From assembly GCA_910586605.1 (NCBI GenBank), contig CAJUJR010000014.1, positions 1 to 42,062 on the forward strand: DNA of 42,062 nucleotides, given 5' to 3'. Positions 5,768-14,998 of this stretch are shown piece after piece. Source of the stretch: an uncultured Lachnospiraceae bacterium (GTDB lineage Bacteria > Bacillota > Clostridia > Lachnospirales > Lachnospiraceae). The notes below the pieces were generated by a model. That model was not told where the DNA came from, did no database searches, and saw only the letters and a program-made list of their open reading frames with translations. Each line of letters opens with the position of its first letter. The stretch's first letter is position 1. The position numbers and the translations under genes are program-made.

Positions 5768-8700
5768 ATGTACGAAAAGGTATCAACCGACCTGAACTTT
5801 GTGGAACGTGAAAAAAACGTTGGAAAGTACTGGCGCAACCAGAAAATATTTGAGAAATCAATGAAAGCAAGGGAGGGAAACCCTACCTATACTTTTTATG
5901 ACGGACCACCAACAGCAAATGGGAAACCACATATTGGACATGTTATCACCCGTGTCATTAAAGATATGATTCCGCGTTACAAAACAATGAAAGGGTTTAT
6001 GGTTCCGCGTAAAGCTGGCTGGGATACCCACGGACTTCCAGTTGAACTAGAAATTGAAAAACAGCTTGGGCTAGATGGAAAAGAGCAGATTGAAGAATAT
6101 GGCATGGAACCTTTTGTTAAAAAATGTAAAGAATCTGTGTGGAAATATAAAGGAATGTGGGAAGATTTTTCCGGGACAGTCGGTTTCTGGGCAGATATGG
6201 ATAATCCATATGTTACCTATGACGATAACTTTATTGAATCAGAATGGTGGGCTTTAAAAGAAATCTGGAATAAAAAATTATTATATAAAGGTTTCAAAAT
6301 TGTGCCTTACTGCCCAAGATGCGGGACTCCACTTTCTGCACAGGAAGTAGCGCAGGGCTATAAGACCGTCAAAGAACGTTCTGCCATCGTCCGCTTTAAG
6401 GTGGCTGGTGAAGAAGCTTACTTTTTAGCATGGACTACAACCCCTTGGACTCTTTCTTCCAATGTGGCTCTCTGTGTAAACCCTGATGAAACCTATTGCA
6501 AGGTAAAAGCAGCCGATGGCTATACCTATTATATGGCACAGGCACTTCTTGATACCGTACTCGGAAAACTGGAGAATAAAGAAAATAATTCAGCAGCCTA
6601 TGAAATATTAGAAACCTATACTGGTAAAGATTTAGAATACAAAGAATATGAGCCACTTTACACATGCGCTGCAGAAGCAGCACAAAAACAGCATAAAAAA
6701 GGCTTCTTTATTACCTGCGATTCTTATGTAACGATGACAGATGGTACAGGCATTGTCCATATTGCACCAGCATTTGGTGAAGACGACGCCCAAGTAGGGC
6801 GCAAATACGACCTTCCTTTTGTACAGTTTGTTACAGAAAAAGGTGAGATGTCAAAAGAAACAGCTTATGCAGGGCTTTTTGTAAAAAAGGCAGATCCAGA
6901 AGTTATCAAAGACTTAAATGCACAAGGCAAGCTTTTTGACGCCCCAAAATTTGAACATGAATACCCTCATTGCTGGCGTTGTGATACTCCGCTGATTTAC
7001 TATGCAAGGGAATCCTGGTTTATTAAAATGACAGCAGTAAAGGAAGATTTAATCCGTAATAATAACACCGTAAACTGGATTCCTGAATCTATCGGCAAAG
7101 GGCGCTTTGGAAACTGGCTAGAAAACATCCAGGACTGGGGAATTTCCCGTAACCGTTACTGGGGGACTCCATTAAATGTATGGGAATGCGAAGGCTGCGG
7201 CCATATGGAATCCATTGGAAGCCGGGCAGAGCTTGCAGAAAGAAGCGGCAATGCAGAAAATGCCAAAATAGAGCTTCACCGCCCATATATTGATGAAGTT
7301 ACCTTTACTTGCCCAGACTGTGGCAAAACAATGCACCGTGTACCAGAAGTAATTGACTGCTGGTTTGATTCTGGGGCAATGCCTTTTGCACAGCACCATT
7401 ATCCTTTTGAAAATAAGGACTTATTTGAACAGCAGTTCCCGGCACAGTTTATATCGGAAGCAGTTGACCAGACGCGTGGCTGGTTCTACTCTTTAATGGC
7501 AGAATCCACGCTGCTTTTCAACAAAGCGCCTTATGAAAACGTAATTGTCCTTGGCCACGTACAGGACGAAAACGGCCAGAAAATGAGCAAATCCAAAGGA
7601 AATGTCGTTGACCCATTTGAAGCATTAGAAACCTATGGTGCCGATGCTATCCGCTGGTATTTCTATATTAACAGCGCCCCTTGGCTTCCAACCCGTTTTA
7701 ATGGAAAAACAGTACAAGAAGGGCAGCGTAAGTTTATGGGGACTCTTTGGAATACTTATGCCTTTTTTGTCTTATATGCAAATATTGACAATTTTGACGC
7801 TACAAAATATACATTAGAATATGATAAGCTTGCCATTATGGACAAATGGCTGCTGTCCCGCCTAAACAGCACAGTAAAAGCTGTGGATGAAAACTTGGAG
7901 AACTACCGGATTCCAGAAGCAGCAAAAGCCTTACAAGGATTTGTCGATGAAATGAGCAATTGGTATGTAAGGCGCTGCCGTGACCGTTTCTGGGCAAAGG
8001 GGATGGAACAAGATAAAATCAATGCCTATATGACATTATATACCGCGCTTGTTACAATTTCCAAAGCTGCTGCGCCAATGATTCCATTTATGACAGAAGA
8101 TATCTATCGGAACCTGGTATGCTCCCTTGACAGCAGCGCACCAGAAAGTGTCCATCTGTGCAGTTTCCCAGAAGTTTGTGCAGAACGGATCGACGCGCAG
8201 CTTGAAGCAGATATGGAAGTTGTGTTGGAAGCGGTGGTACTGGGACGCGCCTGCCGCAACACAGCAAATATTAAAAACCGCCAGCCAATCGGAAAAATGT
8301 TTGTTAAGGCAGAAAAAGAGCTGTCTGGCTTCTACCTAGACATTATCAAAGATGAATTAAACGTGAAAGAAGCCGTATTGACAGATGATGTCAGCAGCCT
8401 GACAACATATAACTTTAAACCACAGCTTAAAACACTTGGCCGCCGTTTTGGCAAAAATATTAACCTTGTAAAAGAAATCCTTGCTCATCTGGACGGGCAG
8501 AAAGCAATGGCAGAATTAAACGAAAAAGGGACTCTTTCTATCACTGTAGACGGAACGGAAGAATCTTTAGAAAAGGATGATCTCTTAATTGAATCCGCCC
8601 AGATGGAAGGATATATTTCCGACAGCGATCATGGAGTGACGGTTGTACTGGATACCAACTTGACAGCAGAACTTTTAGAGGAAGGCTTTGTCCGTGAAGT

Positions 8701-8929
8701 CATTAGTAAAGTCCAGACAATGCGTAAGGATGCTGGTTTTGAGGTAATGGACCATATCCGCCTCAGCATGAAGGATAATGATAAAGTAAAAGAAACTGTC
8801 CAGAGAAATGAAGCAACTATTCAATCAGAAGTATTGGCAGATGAAGTTACTTATGTAACTGTAACTGGATTTACCAAAACATGGAACATCAACGGGGAAG
8901 AGGTAACGCTTGGAGTAGAAAAACTGTAA
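5768..8929 (+). CDS. ileS: Isoleucyl-tRNA synthetase
   Basis: 1053-residue class I synthetase that charges tRNA-Ile in the cytoplasm. The HIGH signature is PHIGH at residues 54-58 and the KMSKS loop is at about 605-609 (KMSKSKGN). The editing domain lies between them and an anticodon-binding domain follows. The length and the wording around the motifs (FYDGPPTANGKPHIGH; KMSKSKGN, not KMSKSLGN) fit the type-2, eukaryote-like IleRS group rather than the roughly 920-residue type-1 enzymes. It is a single-gene unit between its own promoter and a terminator at 8978-9010. Confidence 0.98.
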   Translation: MYEKVSTDLNFVEREKNVGKYWRNQKIFEKSMKAREGNPTYTFYDGPPTANGKPHIGHVITRVIKDMIPRYKTMKGFMVPRKAGWDTHGLPVELEIEKQLGLDGKEQIEEYGMEPFVKKCKESVWKYKGMWEDFSGTVGFWADMDNPYVTYDDNFIESEWWALKEIWNKKLLYKGFKIVPYCPRCGTPLSAQEVAQGYKTVKERSAIVRFKVAGEEAYFLAWTTTPWTLSSNVALCVNPDETYCKVKAADGYTYYMAQALLDTVLGKLENKENNSAAYEILETYTGKDLEYKEYEPLYTCAAEAAQKQHKKGFFITCDSYVTMTDGTGIVHIAPAFGEDDAQVGRKYDLPFVQFVTEKGEMSKETAYAGLFVKKADPEVIKDLNAQGKLFDAPKFEHEYPHCWRCDTPLIYYARESWFIKMTAVKEDLIRNNNTVNWIPESIGKGRFGNWLENIQDWGISRNRYWGTPLNVWECEGCGHMESIGSRAELAERSGNAENAKIELHRPYIDEVTFTCPDCGKTMHRVPEVIDCWFDSGAMPFAQHHYPFENKDLFEQQFPAQFISEAVDQTRGWFYSLMAESTLLFNKAPYENVIVLGHVQDENGQKMSKSKGNVVDPFEALETYGADAIRWYFYINSAPWLPTRFNGKTVQEGQRKFMGTLWNTYAFFVLYANIDNFDATKYTLEYDKLAIMDKWLLSRLNSTVKAVDENLENYRIPEAAKALQGFVDEMSNWYVRRCRDRFWAKGMEQDKINAYMTLYTALVTISKAAAPMIPFMTEDIYRNLVCSLDSSAPESVHLCSFPEVCAERIDAQLEADMEVVLEAVVLGRACRNTANIKNRQPIGKMFVKAEKELSGFYLDIIKDELNVKEAVLTDDVSSLTTYNFKPQLKTLGRRFGKNINLVKEILAHLDGQKAMAELNEKGTLSITVDGTEESLEKDDLLIESAQMEGYISDSDHGVTVVLDTNLTAELLEEGFVREVISKVQTMRKDAGFEVMDHIRLSMKDNDKVKETVQRNEATIQSEVLADEVTYVTVTGFTKTWNINGEEVTLGVEKL

Positions 8930-8977
8930 GCCAATTACCCATACAAACGTATAAAAAAGCGCAATTTCCTATCATAT

Positions 8978-9010
8978 AAAAAAGGGAATGCAGAATGCAT
9001 TCCTTTTTTA
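8978..9010. terminator. Bidirectional terminator between ileS and FAD dehydrogenase gene
   Basis: Stem GGAATGCA (8985-8992) with TGCATTCC (8996-9003), flanked by six A on the left and seven T on the right, so it can end transcription from both convergent genes. Confidence 0.9.
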
Positions 9011-9042
9011 TATACCTAATTTGTCCATTTTAAAACCGAAAT

Positions 9043-10413
9043 TTAAACACATCCTAAAATACACCTTGCCACATGCACGCCGCTGGCTGAAGCATGGGAC
9101 AGGGAGTGGGTAACACCACTGCAGTCCCCTATAATATAAAGCCCTTTGTGGTTTGTTTCTAAATGTTCATCAATATCAACTTCCATATTATAAAATTTCA
9201 CTTCTACTCCATATAAAAGGGTATCATCATTCGCCGTACCTGGCGCAATTTTATCCAGTGCATAGATCATTTCCACAATTCCATCCAAAATACGTTTTGG
9301 CATAACAAGGCTTAAGTCTCCTGGCGTCGCCTTTAATGTTGGTGTAATAAAACCTTCCTGGATCCGGGAAGCATTGCTTCTCCTTCCCCGTATTAAATCC
9401 CCAAAACGTTGTACCAAAACACCTCCGCCCAGCATATTGGAAAGCTTTGCAATGCTTTCCCCATAACCATTGCTATCGCGGAATGGTTCTGAAAAATGCT
9501 TGGCAACCAGAAGAGCAAAATTTGTATTTTCTGTATGCTTTTCCGGGTCCTCATAGCTGTGCCCATTTACCGTAACAATGCCATTTGTATTCTCATTCAC
9601 TACCACACCATATGGGTTCATACAGAATGTGCGAACCAAATCTTCAAACTTTGCAGTACGGTATACTATTTTGCTTTCATATAATTCATCCGTCAAATGT
9701 GCAAATACTTCCGCTGGAAGCTCCACGCGGACGCCAATATCCACACGGTTTGATTTTGTTGGTATCTGCAAATCCTCACATAGCTTTTCTGCCCATTTAC
9801 TTCCACTCCGGCCGGCCGAAACGATACATTTACTGCAATAATATTCCTGTTCTTTCGCCTCAACAATATAACGGTTATCCTGATGGCGGATTTCATCAAC
9901 AAAGGTATCAAAATAAAAATCCACCCTATCTTTCAAGTATTCATAAAGGTTTTCCAAAACAATATAATTAATATCCGTCCCCAGATGACGCACGGAAGCA
10001 TCCAAAAGATGAAGGCCATTCTGCAAACACAATTTCTTTATCTTGGTATTTGCTGTAGAATATAATTTTGTCCCCTCGCCGCCAAACTGCAAGTTCAGTT
10101 TATCAACATAATACATTAAATCCATGGCTTTCTGCTTGCCAATATGTTCATATAACGTACCGCCAAACTGATTTGTAATATTATATTTCCCATCAGAAAA
10201 TGCACCAGCCCCGCCAAATCCATTCATGATCGAACAGCTTTTACAATTAATGCATGATTTAATTTTCTCCCCGTCAATTGGGCATTTTCTCTTTTCCAGG
10301 ACATGCCCTCCTTCAAACACAGCAACTTTTAACTGGCTGGATTCTTTCACCAGCTCATATGCTGCAAAAATCCCCCCTGGCCCGGCTCCAACAATAATAA
10401 CATCATATTCCAT
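9043..10413 (-). CDS. FAD-dependent dehydrogenase (COG2509 type)
   Basis: 456 residues. The N-terminal Rossmann motif DVIIVGAGPGGIFAAYEL binds FAD. A cysteine-rich stretch (CPIDGEKIKSCINCKSCSIM) precedes GFGGAGAFSDGKYN, a segment characteristic of the uncharacterised FAD-dependent dehydrogenases of COG2509. The C-terminus (IIGDCSGVTHSLSHASASG) closes the FAD site. Substrate and electron partner are unknown. The gene is monocistronic, converging on ileS and diverging from murG. Confidence 0.85.
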   Translation of the reverse strand: MEYDVIIVGAGPGGIFAAYELVKESSQLKVAVFEGGHVLEKRKCPIDGEKIKSCINCKSCSIMNGFGGAGAFSDGKYNITNQFGGTLYEHIGKQKAMDLMYYVDKLNLQFGGEGTKLYSTANTKIKKLCLQNGLHLLDASVRHLGTDINYIVLENLYEYLKDRVDFYFDTFVDEIRHQDNRYIVEAKEQEYYCSKCIVSAGRSGSKWAEKLCEDLQIPTKSNRVDIGVRVELPAEVFAHLTDELYESKIVYRTAKFEDLVRTFCMNPYGVVVNENTNGIVTVNGHSYEDPEKHTENTNFALLVAKHFSEPFRDSNGYGESIAKLSNMLGGGVLVQRFGDLIRGRRSNASRIQEGFITPTLKATPGDLSLVMPKRILDGIVEMIYALDKIAPGTANDDTLLYGVEVKFYNMEVDIDEHLETNHKGLYIIGDCSGVTHSLSHASASGVHVARCILGCV

Positions 10414-10593
10414 CGCTATTCGCTCCCTTCTCTTAAAATGTTACTGCTCGCAGCTAATCCCAAACGGTATTCCCATAACATCTTACCATACTTTAACTAA
10501 AAAAACACCTATATTTATACTGGCATTTGGCAACAGCACACAAGTTGCCACTATTCATGCCCAGCACCCCCACTGCTTGCATCGGAGTTGTTG

Positions 10594-10609
10594 ATTCATA
10601 CGAATGAAT
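10594..10609. promoter_or_regulatory. Palindrome upstream of murG promoter
   Basis: ATTCAT-ACGA-ATGAAT, a 6-bp inverted repeat ending two bases before the murG -35. It is an operator candidate only. The rest of the 318-base gap 10414-10731 shows nothing else beyond the murG promoter. Confidence 0.25.
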
Positions 10610-10611
10610 AG

Positions 10612-10640
10612 TTGCCATGTAACTTTTTATCAGGTATACT
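10612..10640 (+). promoter_or_regulatory. murG promoter
   Basis: TTGCCA (10612-10617), 17-base spacer, TATACT (10635-10640). A transcript start near 10647 gives a leader of about 85 bases. Confidence 0.75.
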
Positions 10641-10731
10641 ATATTATAATAAGTAAAAAGATCTATATTATTCAGCCTGTGCAAAACAGGGCAGGTAAAG
10701 AACTACAGGAATCGGAAGGGAGCTACATACC

Positions 10732-11811
10732 ATGAAAAAGATAGTATTAACCGGCGGCGGTACCGCAGGCCATGTAACACCGAACATTGCACTCATCCCC
10801 GAATTAAAAAAACAAGGGTATGAGATTCATTATATTGGTTCTTATGAAGGAATTGAGAGTAAATTAATTGCTGATTTAGGAATCCCGTATTATGGAATTT
10901 CAAGCGGAAAACTGCGGCGGTATATTGACTTAAAAAATATAAGCGATCCCTTTAAAGTAGTGAAAGGATTACATCAGGCCCGGCGTCTTCTTAAAAAAAT
11001 CAAGCCAGATGTCGTATTTTCCAAAGGAGGTTTTGTGTCTGTACCTGTTGTCGTTGCTGCAAAAAGCCGGCGGATTCCATGCGTTATCCATGAATCTGAC
11101 ATGACGCCAGGGCTTGCAAATAAGCTCTGTATTCCCTGTGCCTTAAGGGTATGCACCAATTTCCCTGAAACATTACAGCACCTTCCACCTGAAAAGGCAG
11201 TCCTGACCGGCTCCCCAATCCGGGAAGAGCTCTTTCATGGCGATGCTGCAAAAGGCCTTGCATTTTGTGGCTTTGACAGCCATAAACCTGTTATACTAGT
11301 AATTGGAGGCAGCCTTGGCGCAGTTGCTATTAACAATGCAGTACGTAATATCCTTCCAAAATTGTTAGAAAACTATCAAGTAATCCATCTGTGTGGAAAA
11401 GATAAACTAGATGCTTCCCTGAACCATACAAAAGGATATGTCCAGTTTGAATATATTAAAGAAGAACTTTCTGACTTAATGGCAGCGGCTGATATTATGA
11501 TATCCCGTGCCGGGGCAAATGCAATTTGTGAAATCCTTGCCCTACGCAAACCAAATATTTTAATCCCCCTTTCGGCGCAAGCAAGCCGAGGCGACCAAAT
11601 CTTAAACGCCGCATCTTTTGAAAAAGCGGGTTATAGTATTGTTATCCAGGAAGAAGAACTAACAGACGAAAAACTGCTTACCGCTGTAAACCAGGCGTAT
11701 AACAGCCAAGAGGAATATAAAAAAGCTATGAAACGCAGCCAGTTAAACAATTCCATAGAAAAAATCGTAGGATTGATTAATGAAGCTGGAAATAAAAGAA
11801 CCCAGAAATAA
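10732..11811 (+). CDS. murG: MurG, lipid II synthase (UDP-GlcNAc transferase)
   Basis: 359-residue GT28 glycosyltransferase that adds GlcNAc to lipid I at the inner membrane face, making lipid II for peptidoglycan. The N-terminal domain has the glycine-rich loop TGGGTAGHVTPNIAL. The C-terminal domain has VIGGSLGA and a sugar-nucleotide site around ISRAGANAICEILALRKPNILIPL. Length is normal. Unlike many genomes it is not inside a division-cell-wall cluster: it is a single-gene unit with its own promoter and terminator. Confidence 0.96.
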   Translation: MKKIVLTGGGTAGHVTPNIALIPELKKQGYEIHYIGSYEGIESKLIADLGIPYYGISSGKLRRYIDLKNISDPFKVVKGLHQARRLLKKIKPDVVFSKGGFVSVPVVVAAKSRRIPCVIHESDMTPGLANKLCIPCALRVCTNFPETLQHLPPEKAVLTGSPIREELFHGDAAKGLAFCGFDSHKPVILVIGGSLGAVAINNAVRNILPKLLENYQVIHLCGKDKLDASLNHTKGYVQFEYIKEELSDLMAAADIMISRAGANAICEILALRKPNILIPLSAQASRGDQILNAASFEKAGYSIVIQEEELTDEKLLTAVNQAYNSQEEYKKAMKRSQLNNSIEKIVGLINEAGNKRTQK

Positions 11812-11835
11812 AACAGAACGCAATAAAAAATCCAT

Positions 11836-11885
11836 TGTTGCTATTTATGGCTAGGAAAAATAACTATAAATAGCAACATTTTATT
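11836..11885 (+). terminator. Terminator-like hairpin after murG
   Basis: Perfect 13-bp inverted repeat (TGTTGCTATTTAT at 11836-11848, complement at 11866-11878, 17-base loop) followed by TTTTATTT. Confidence 0.7.
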
Positions 11886-11979
11886 TCCACCTATGTATAT
11901 GTAATAAACCAAATGAAACGCATACAAACAACTGGTAGCCCCTCTGCACTTGACAACTGCGCATAGGCAAAATATGACC

Positions 11980-12140
11980 TAAGGAACTGTTAATAAATTA
12001 CTCATGACAACCACTTGTCTAAATGTCCATCTACGACATCAGAAAATCTTGACATAGCCCACTATGCCTGCGATTTTCTTCTTTGTAGCTGAACATTTAT
12101 ACGGCGTTCTTGTCACAAGTAATTTTTTAACAGTTCCTAA
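11980..12140. repeat. 161-bp palindromic repeat element R2 (MITE-like)
   Basis: The ends TAAGGAACTG and CAGTTCCTAA are near-perfect terminal inverted repeats. The whole element folds on itself with roughly 75 percent pairing around a centre at ATAG-CCCA-CTAT, giving one long imperfect hairpin. It carries no reading frame of note. A half copy stands at 54-92. Its right end supplies the TAG stop codon of the neighbouring EAL-domain gene. Confidence 0.75.
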
Positions 12141-13795
12141 CAAAACCTCGCCATAAATGGCTCAATCTGGATTGGCTTGGAATAATAATATCCCTGGATA
12201 CTGTAAATTGGGTACTGACGGACAAACTCAATCATCTCCCTTGTTTCAAGCCCCTCACAGCAGACATGCACATTCAGTTTCCTTGCACAATTCGTAATTG
12301 CCTCTACAATCGCCTGATTTGTTTCATTCGTCTGAATATCCACAATAAAACCCCGGTCAATTTTTATTGTATTTACCGGCAATTCGCTTAATAGATTCAG
12401 TGATGAAAATCCTGTCCCAAAATCATCCATTGCAATTTTAATCCCGACTGATTTCAAATCATCAATCTCTTTACGCAAATACTCTTTTTCTAACTGACGA
12501 CATCTTTCGGTAAGTTCCAAACAAAGGTTTCCAGGTGGATAACCTGTTTCCTCCAAAATTGCCTTTACAGATTCTACAAAACCTATATGGGATAATTGTG
12601 TATATGCTATATTAACATTTAACACAAATTCAGGATACCCCTCCAAAAGCTTTTTAGCCTTTACAAGTGCTTCCCGAATAATCCAATTTCCTAATTCATA
12701 AAAACTTGGATCGTTTTCCAGCCAAGGAATAAACCTCCCAGGAGGCACCTCGCCATATGGCTCCAGGTTCCAACGGAGCAATGCCTCCGCCCCTACCAGT
12801 TCTTCCCCGTCATCGGCGCTGATAATTGGCTGGAAACAAAGATAATATCCCTCACACTGATTCACAATACTTTTCCTCAAAGCATTCAAAACCTCTAGGT
12901 TTTTACGGTTATTTTCCAAAAGCCTGTTATCAAAATAAAAAAGTTCCCCATTTTTTTCCTGTTTCGAGCGTTCTAATGCATATTTTGCATTTGCCTGTAC
13001 CATATATTCGTCATAGTCACCCTTGTATTCAACAAAACCGCCAGATATACTTACAGAAATCCTAACATCATCTACAAACAGGGAATGCCTTGCGGCATAT
13101 TGTATCCTAGCATAAAAATCTTCCAGTTCTTTATCACTATAATTTGGTAAAATACAGACAAAACGTACCCCATCCATCCGGTATACCTTTCCTATCCCAC
13201 TTACCATTTCCAACAAAATGCTACTCAGCCCCCGCAATACTTTATCTCCATAAGAATAGCCATAAACCGCATTTATATCTGAAAAATTATTTACGCCCAG
13301 CATTAAAATTTTACAGCATTCCCCCGATTCCCTTACCACCCGCAAATTTTTCCAAAACTCATATATATTATACAGATTTGTGGTTGCATCTATATTTTCC
13401 ACAATACCATGGTTCACAATGGTACCAACAAATAAATCCACTTCCCCATTTTCCCCTTTTAAAATTACTCCCCTACAGGTACAGGTAACATAATCCCCTT
13501 CTATATTCTTTACACGGTAATCCAGTTCATGCCTGTTCTTTTTACCAGAAAAAACCTCTTCAATATCTTTAAAATACATTTCCCTGTCAGATGGATGGAT
13601 ATAACTTCCCCAAATTTCGCCCGCATTCTCAAAATATTCGCCTGGCAGCCCAAAATGCTCTACTGCATTCCTGGACCATCTGGAAACCCCTGTTTCCATA
13701 TTACAGACATAGATATACCGGCGTTTGGAAGTTTCTGCAAACCCATCAAAAATACGGCTGTCCAATTCTGCCTTATCCAGTTCCTTTTTTTCCAC
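12137..13795 (-). CDS. PAS / degenerate GGDEF / EAL protein, likely c-di-GMP phosphodiesterase
   Basis: 552 residues, no membrane segment, so cytoplasmic. A PAS domain (about 25-130) precedes a GGDEF-fold domain (about 140-290) whose catalytic signature reads MDGVRF instead of GGDEF, so cyclase activity is unlikely. The EAL domain (about 300-550) keeps the catalytic set: GAEALLRW, ELTER, MDDFGTGFSS, TIKIDRGF, CCEGLE and QGYYYSKP. It probably hydrolyses c-di-GMP, with PAS and the dead GGDEF as sensors. The start is GTG with AAGGAG upstream. The stop codon TAG is made by the end of repeat R2, so the last residues may have been altered. Confidence 0.88.
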   Translation of the reverse strand: MEKKELDKAELDSRIFDGFAETSKRRYIYVCNMETGVSRWSRNAVEHFGLPGEYFENAGEIWGSYIHPSDREMYFKDIEEVFSGKKNRHELDYRVKNIEGDYVTCTCRGVILKGENGEVDLFVGTIVNHGIVENIDATTNLYNIYEFWKNLRVVRESGECCKILMLGVNNFSDINAVYGYSYGDKVLRGLSSILLEMVSGIGKVYRMDGVRFVCILPNYSDKELEDFYARIQYAARHSLFVDDVRISVSISGGFVEYKGDYDEYMVQANAKYALERSKQEKNGELFYFDNRLLENNRKNLEVLNALRKSIVNQCEGYYLCFQPIISADDGEELVGAEALLRWNLEPYGEVPPGRFIPWLENDPSFYELGNWIIREALVKAKKLLEGYPEFVLNVNIAYTQLSHIGFVESVKAILEETGYPPGNLCLELTERCRQLEKEYLRKEIDDLKSVGIKIAMDDFGTGFSSLNLLSELPVNTIKIDRGFIVDIQTNETNQAIVEAITNCARKLNVHVCCEGLETREMIEFVRQYPIYSIQGYYYSKPIQIEPFMARFC

Positions 13796-13902
13796 ATTAT
13801 CACACTCCTTAACAATTATTGTTTCAATTTAATAGCTGTTTTCTCATCCTGCACATCATGAAATTGCTTCACAGAGGAAGATGTTTTTATTAACTAAAAC
13901 TT

Positions 13903-13927
13903 GCTACGATTGGCTTAGAATAGTAAC
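13903..13927. repeat. Degenerate R3 repeat copy
   Basis: GCTACGATTGGCTTAGAATA followed by GTAAC matches the core of the contig-end repeat (1-53) with few changes. It lies in the gap 13796-14259, which otherwise holds a possible promoter (TTGCAT at 13967-13972, 17-base spacer, TATATA at 13990-13995) and the R1 element. Confidence 0.6.
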
Positions 13928-14041
13928 TCCATTTCCTAAATTCATCCAAACCCGAGTAACAGTTACTTGCATTTTATAATAGATTGCGTTATATATAATA
14001 TTAGGGACAAAAGCGGATGGCAGTGCTGTTTATGCCGTCTA

Positions 14042-14224
14042 CTAGAACATGTTTAAAAATTGCTTTTTGCAAGATGTGCTTCCCACTTTGTGGGAGATTT
14101 GACTCAAATTTAGGAGGTGTAGCGGGCTACATTGACTAAATTTGGGGCAAATATAGTGCAAAGTGGGGAGTTCTGATTGTAAGGAACGAAAAGTTCCTGG
14201 AATGAATTTCCAAACACGCTCTAG
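14042..14224. repeat. 183-bp palindromic repeat element R1 (MITE-like)
   Basis: The ends are imperfect inverted repeats beginning CTAGAACATGTTT and, on the other strand, CTAGAGCGTGTTT. Nested inside are CCCACTTTG/CAAAGTGGG, AAATTTAG/CTAAATTT and a central GTAGC-GG-GCTAC, so the whole element is one imperfect palindrome. Related copies lie at 16897-16972, 17326-17360 and 24936-24975. It separates a possible promoter near 13990 from the small gene at 14260. Confidence 0.75.
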
Positions 14225-14259
14225 CTTGTCCCCAATACTTAAATAAATGGAGGTTTTCT

Positions 14260-14436
14260 ATGAGTATCCCAAACGACCCTGTAATTTTACTAAGTTATAT
14301 TAATACGCAGCTGCGCGATTTCTATCCTTCCCTGGCAGAACTCTGCCAAAGCCTAAACCTGGAAGCAAAAACTCTTAAAGAAAAGCTGGCATCCATAGAC
14401 TATTTTTACAACGAAGAGCAAAACCAATTTAAATAA
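14260..14436 (+). CDS. DUF4250-family small protein
   Basis: 58 residues, starting MSIPNDPVILLSYINTQLRD and ending with SIDYFYNEEQNQF, which I recognise as the DUF4250 family common in Lachnospiraceae. Function unknown. The start has GGAGG 6 bases upstream. It is the only plus-strand gene between minus-strand neighbours. After the stop, a hairpin (TCCGG ... CCGGA with inner CTGCA/TGCAG) runs into ACATTTT, a possible weak terminator. Confidence 0.85.
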   Translation: MSIPNDPVILLSYINTQLRDFYPSLAELCQSLNLEAKTLKEKLASIDYFYNEEQNQFK

Positions 14437-14495
14437 TAATATCCGGCTGCACGCCTGCAATCCAATGCAGAACTGCTAACCGGACATTTTATGTT

Positions 14496-14509
14496 CAGAC
14501 ACGCTCTAG
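14496..14509. repeat. R1 end half-site
   Basis: CAGACACGCTCTAG matches the right end of R1. Its CTA supplies, on the minus strand, the TAG stop of the GNAT gene. Confidence 0.5.
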
Positions 14510-14970
14510 TACTTTGTTACATTCCCCTGTGAGTCACGGCTAACCCAAACAGACATCCCAGAACCATGATTGCCAAATGGCCTTTGATGAAATCCAAACT
14601 GCTTATAGAAAGACTCTCTCTCAAATGCCGACATTAGGCTAATCATAACGGTTTCCCCTTCCATAACATCCTTCTGGATATAATCCATTGCCCTGGAAAT
14701 CAATTCCATGCCCACATGTTTTCCCTGATAACCGGGTTTCACAATGACGTCCGTGATAAAATAAGTATATCCGCCATCACTGACAATCCTAGCCATCCCA
14801 ATAGGTTCATCCCCTGACATTGCCACACAAAGGTAAAATGAATTACCTAATGCAATTGCTGCACGTTTCTTGGCAAGCTGAATCCAGCCAACAGAATTCC
14901 TTAACCCATTATACGCTTCCACTGAAATATTATTTGTGTATGTAATTTCTTCTTCCTTTATATCTGACAC
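14506..14970 (-). CDS. GNAT-family N-acetyltransferase
   Basis: About 154 residues. The acetyl-CoA binding motif A is VIVKPGYQGKHVGMELI (GYQGKHVG fits Q/RxxGxG/A). A FYKQFGF segment near the C-terminus is typical of the fold. The substrate is unknown. The ATG at 14976 is only one base from AGAGG, so the GTG at 14970 (MSDIKEEEI) with normal spacing is preferred. The gene begins about 28 bases after the chemotaxis receptor stop and is probably in the same transcript. The stop codon lies in an R1 repeat end. Confidence 0.85.
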   Translation of the reverse strand: MSDIKEEEITYTNNISVEAYNGLRNSVGWIQLAKKRAAIALGNSFYLCVAMSGDEPIGMARIVSDGGYTYFITDVIVKPGYQGKHVGMELISRAMDYIQKDVMEGETVMISLMSAFERESFYKQFGFHQRPFGNHGSGMSVWVSRDSQGNVTKY

Positions 14971-14998
14971 ACCCATTCCTCTGTTCTTTTAAGCTTTC

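Noticed and set aside
12137..13795. Active diguanylate cyclase
   Set aside because: The GGDEF signature reads MDGVRF, lacking the catalytic acidic pair; only the EAL domain keeps its active-site residues.
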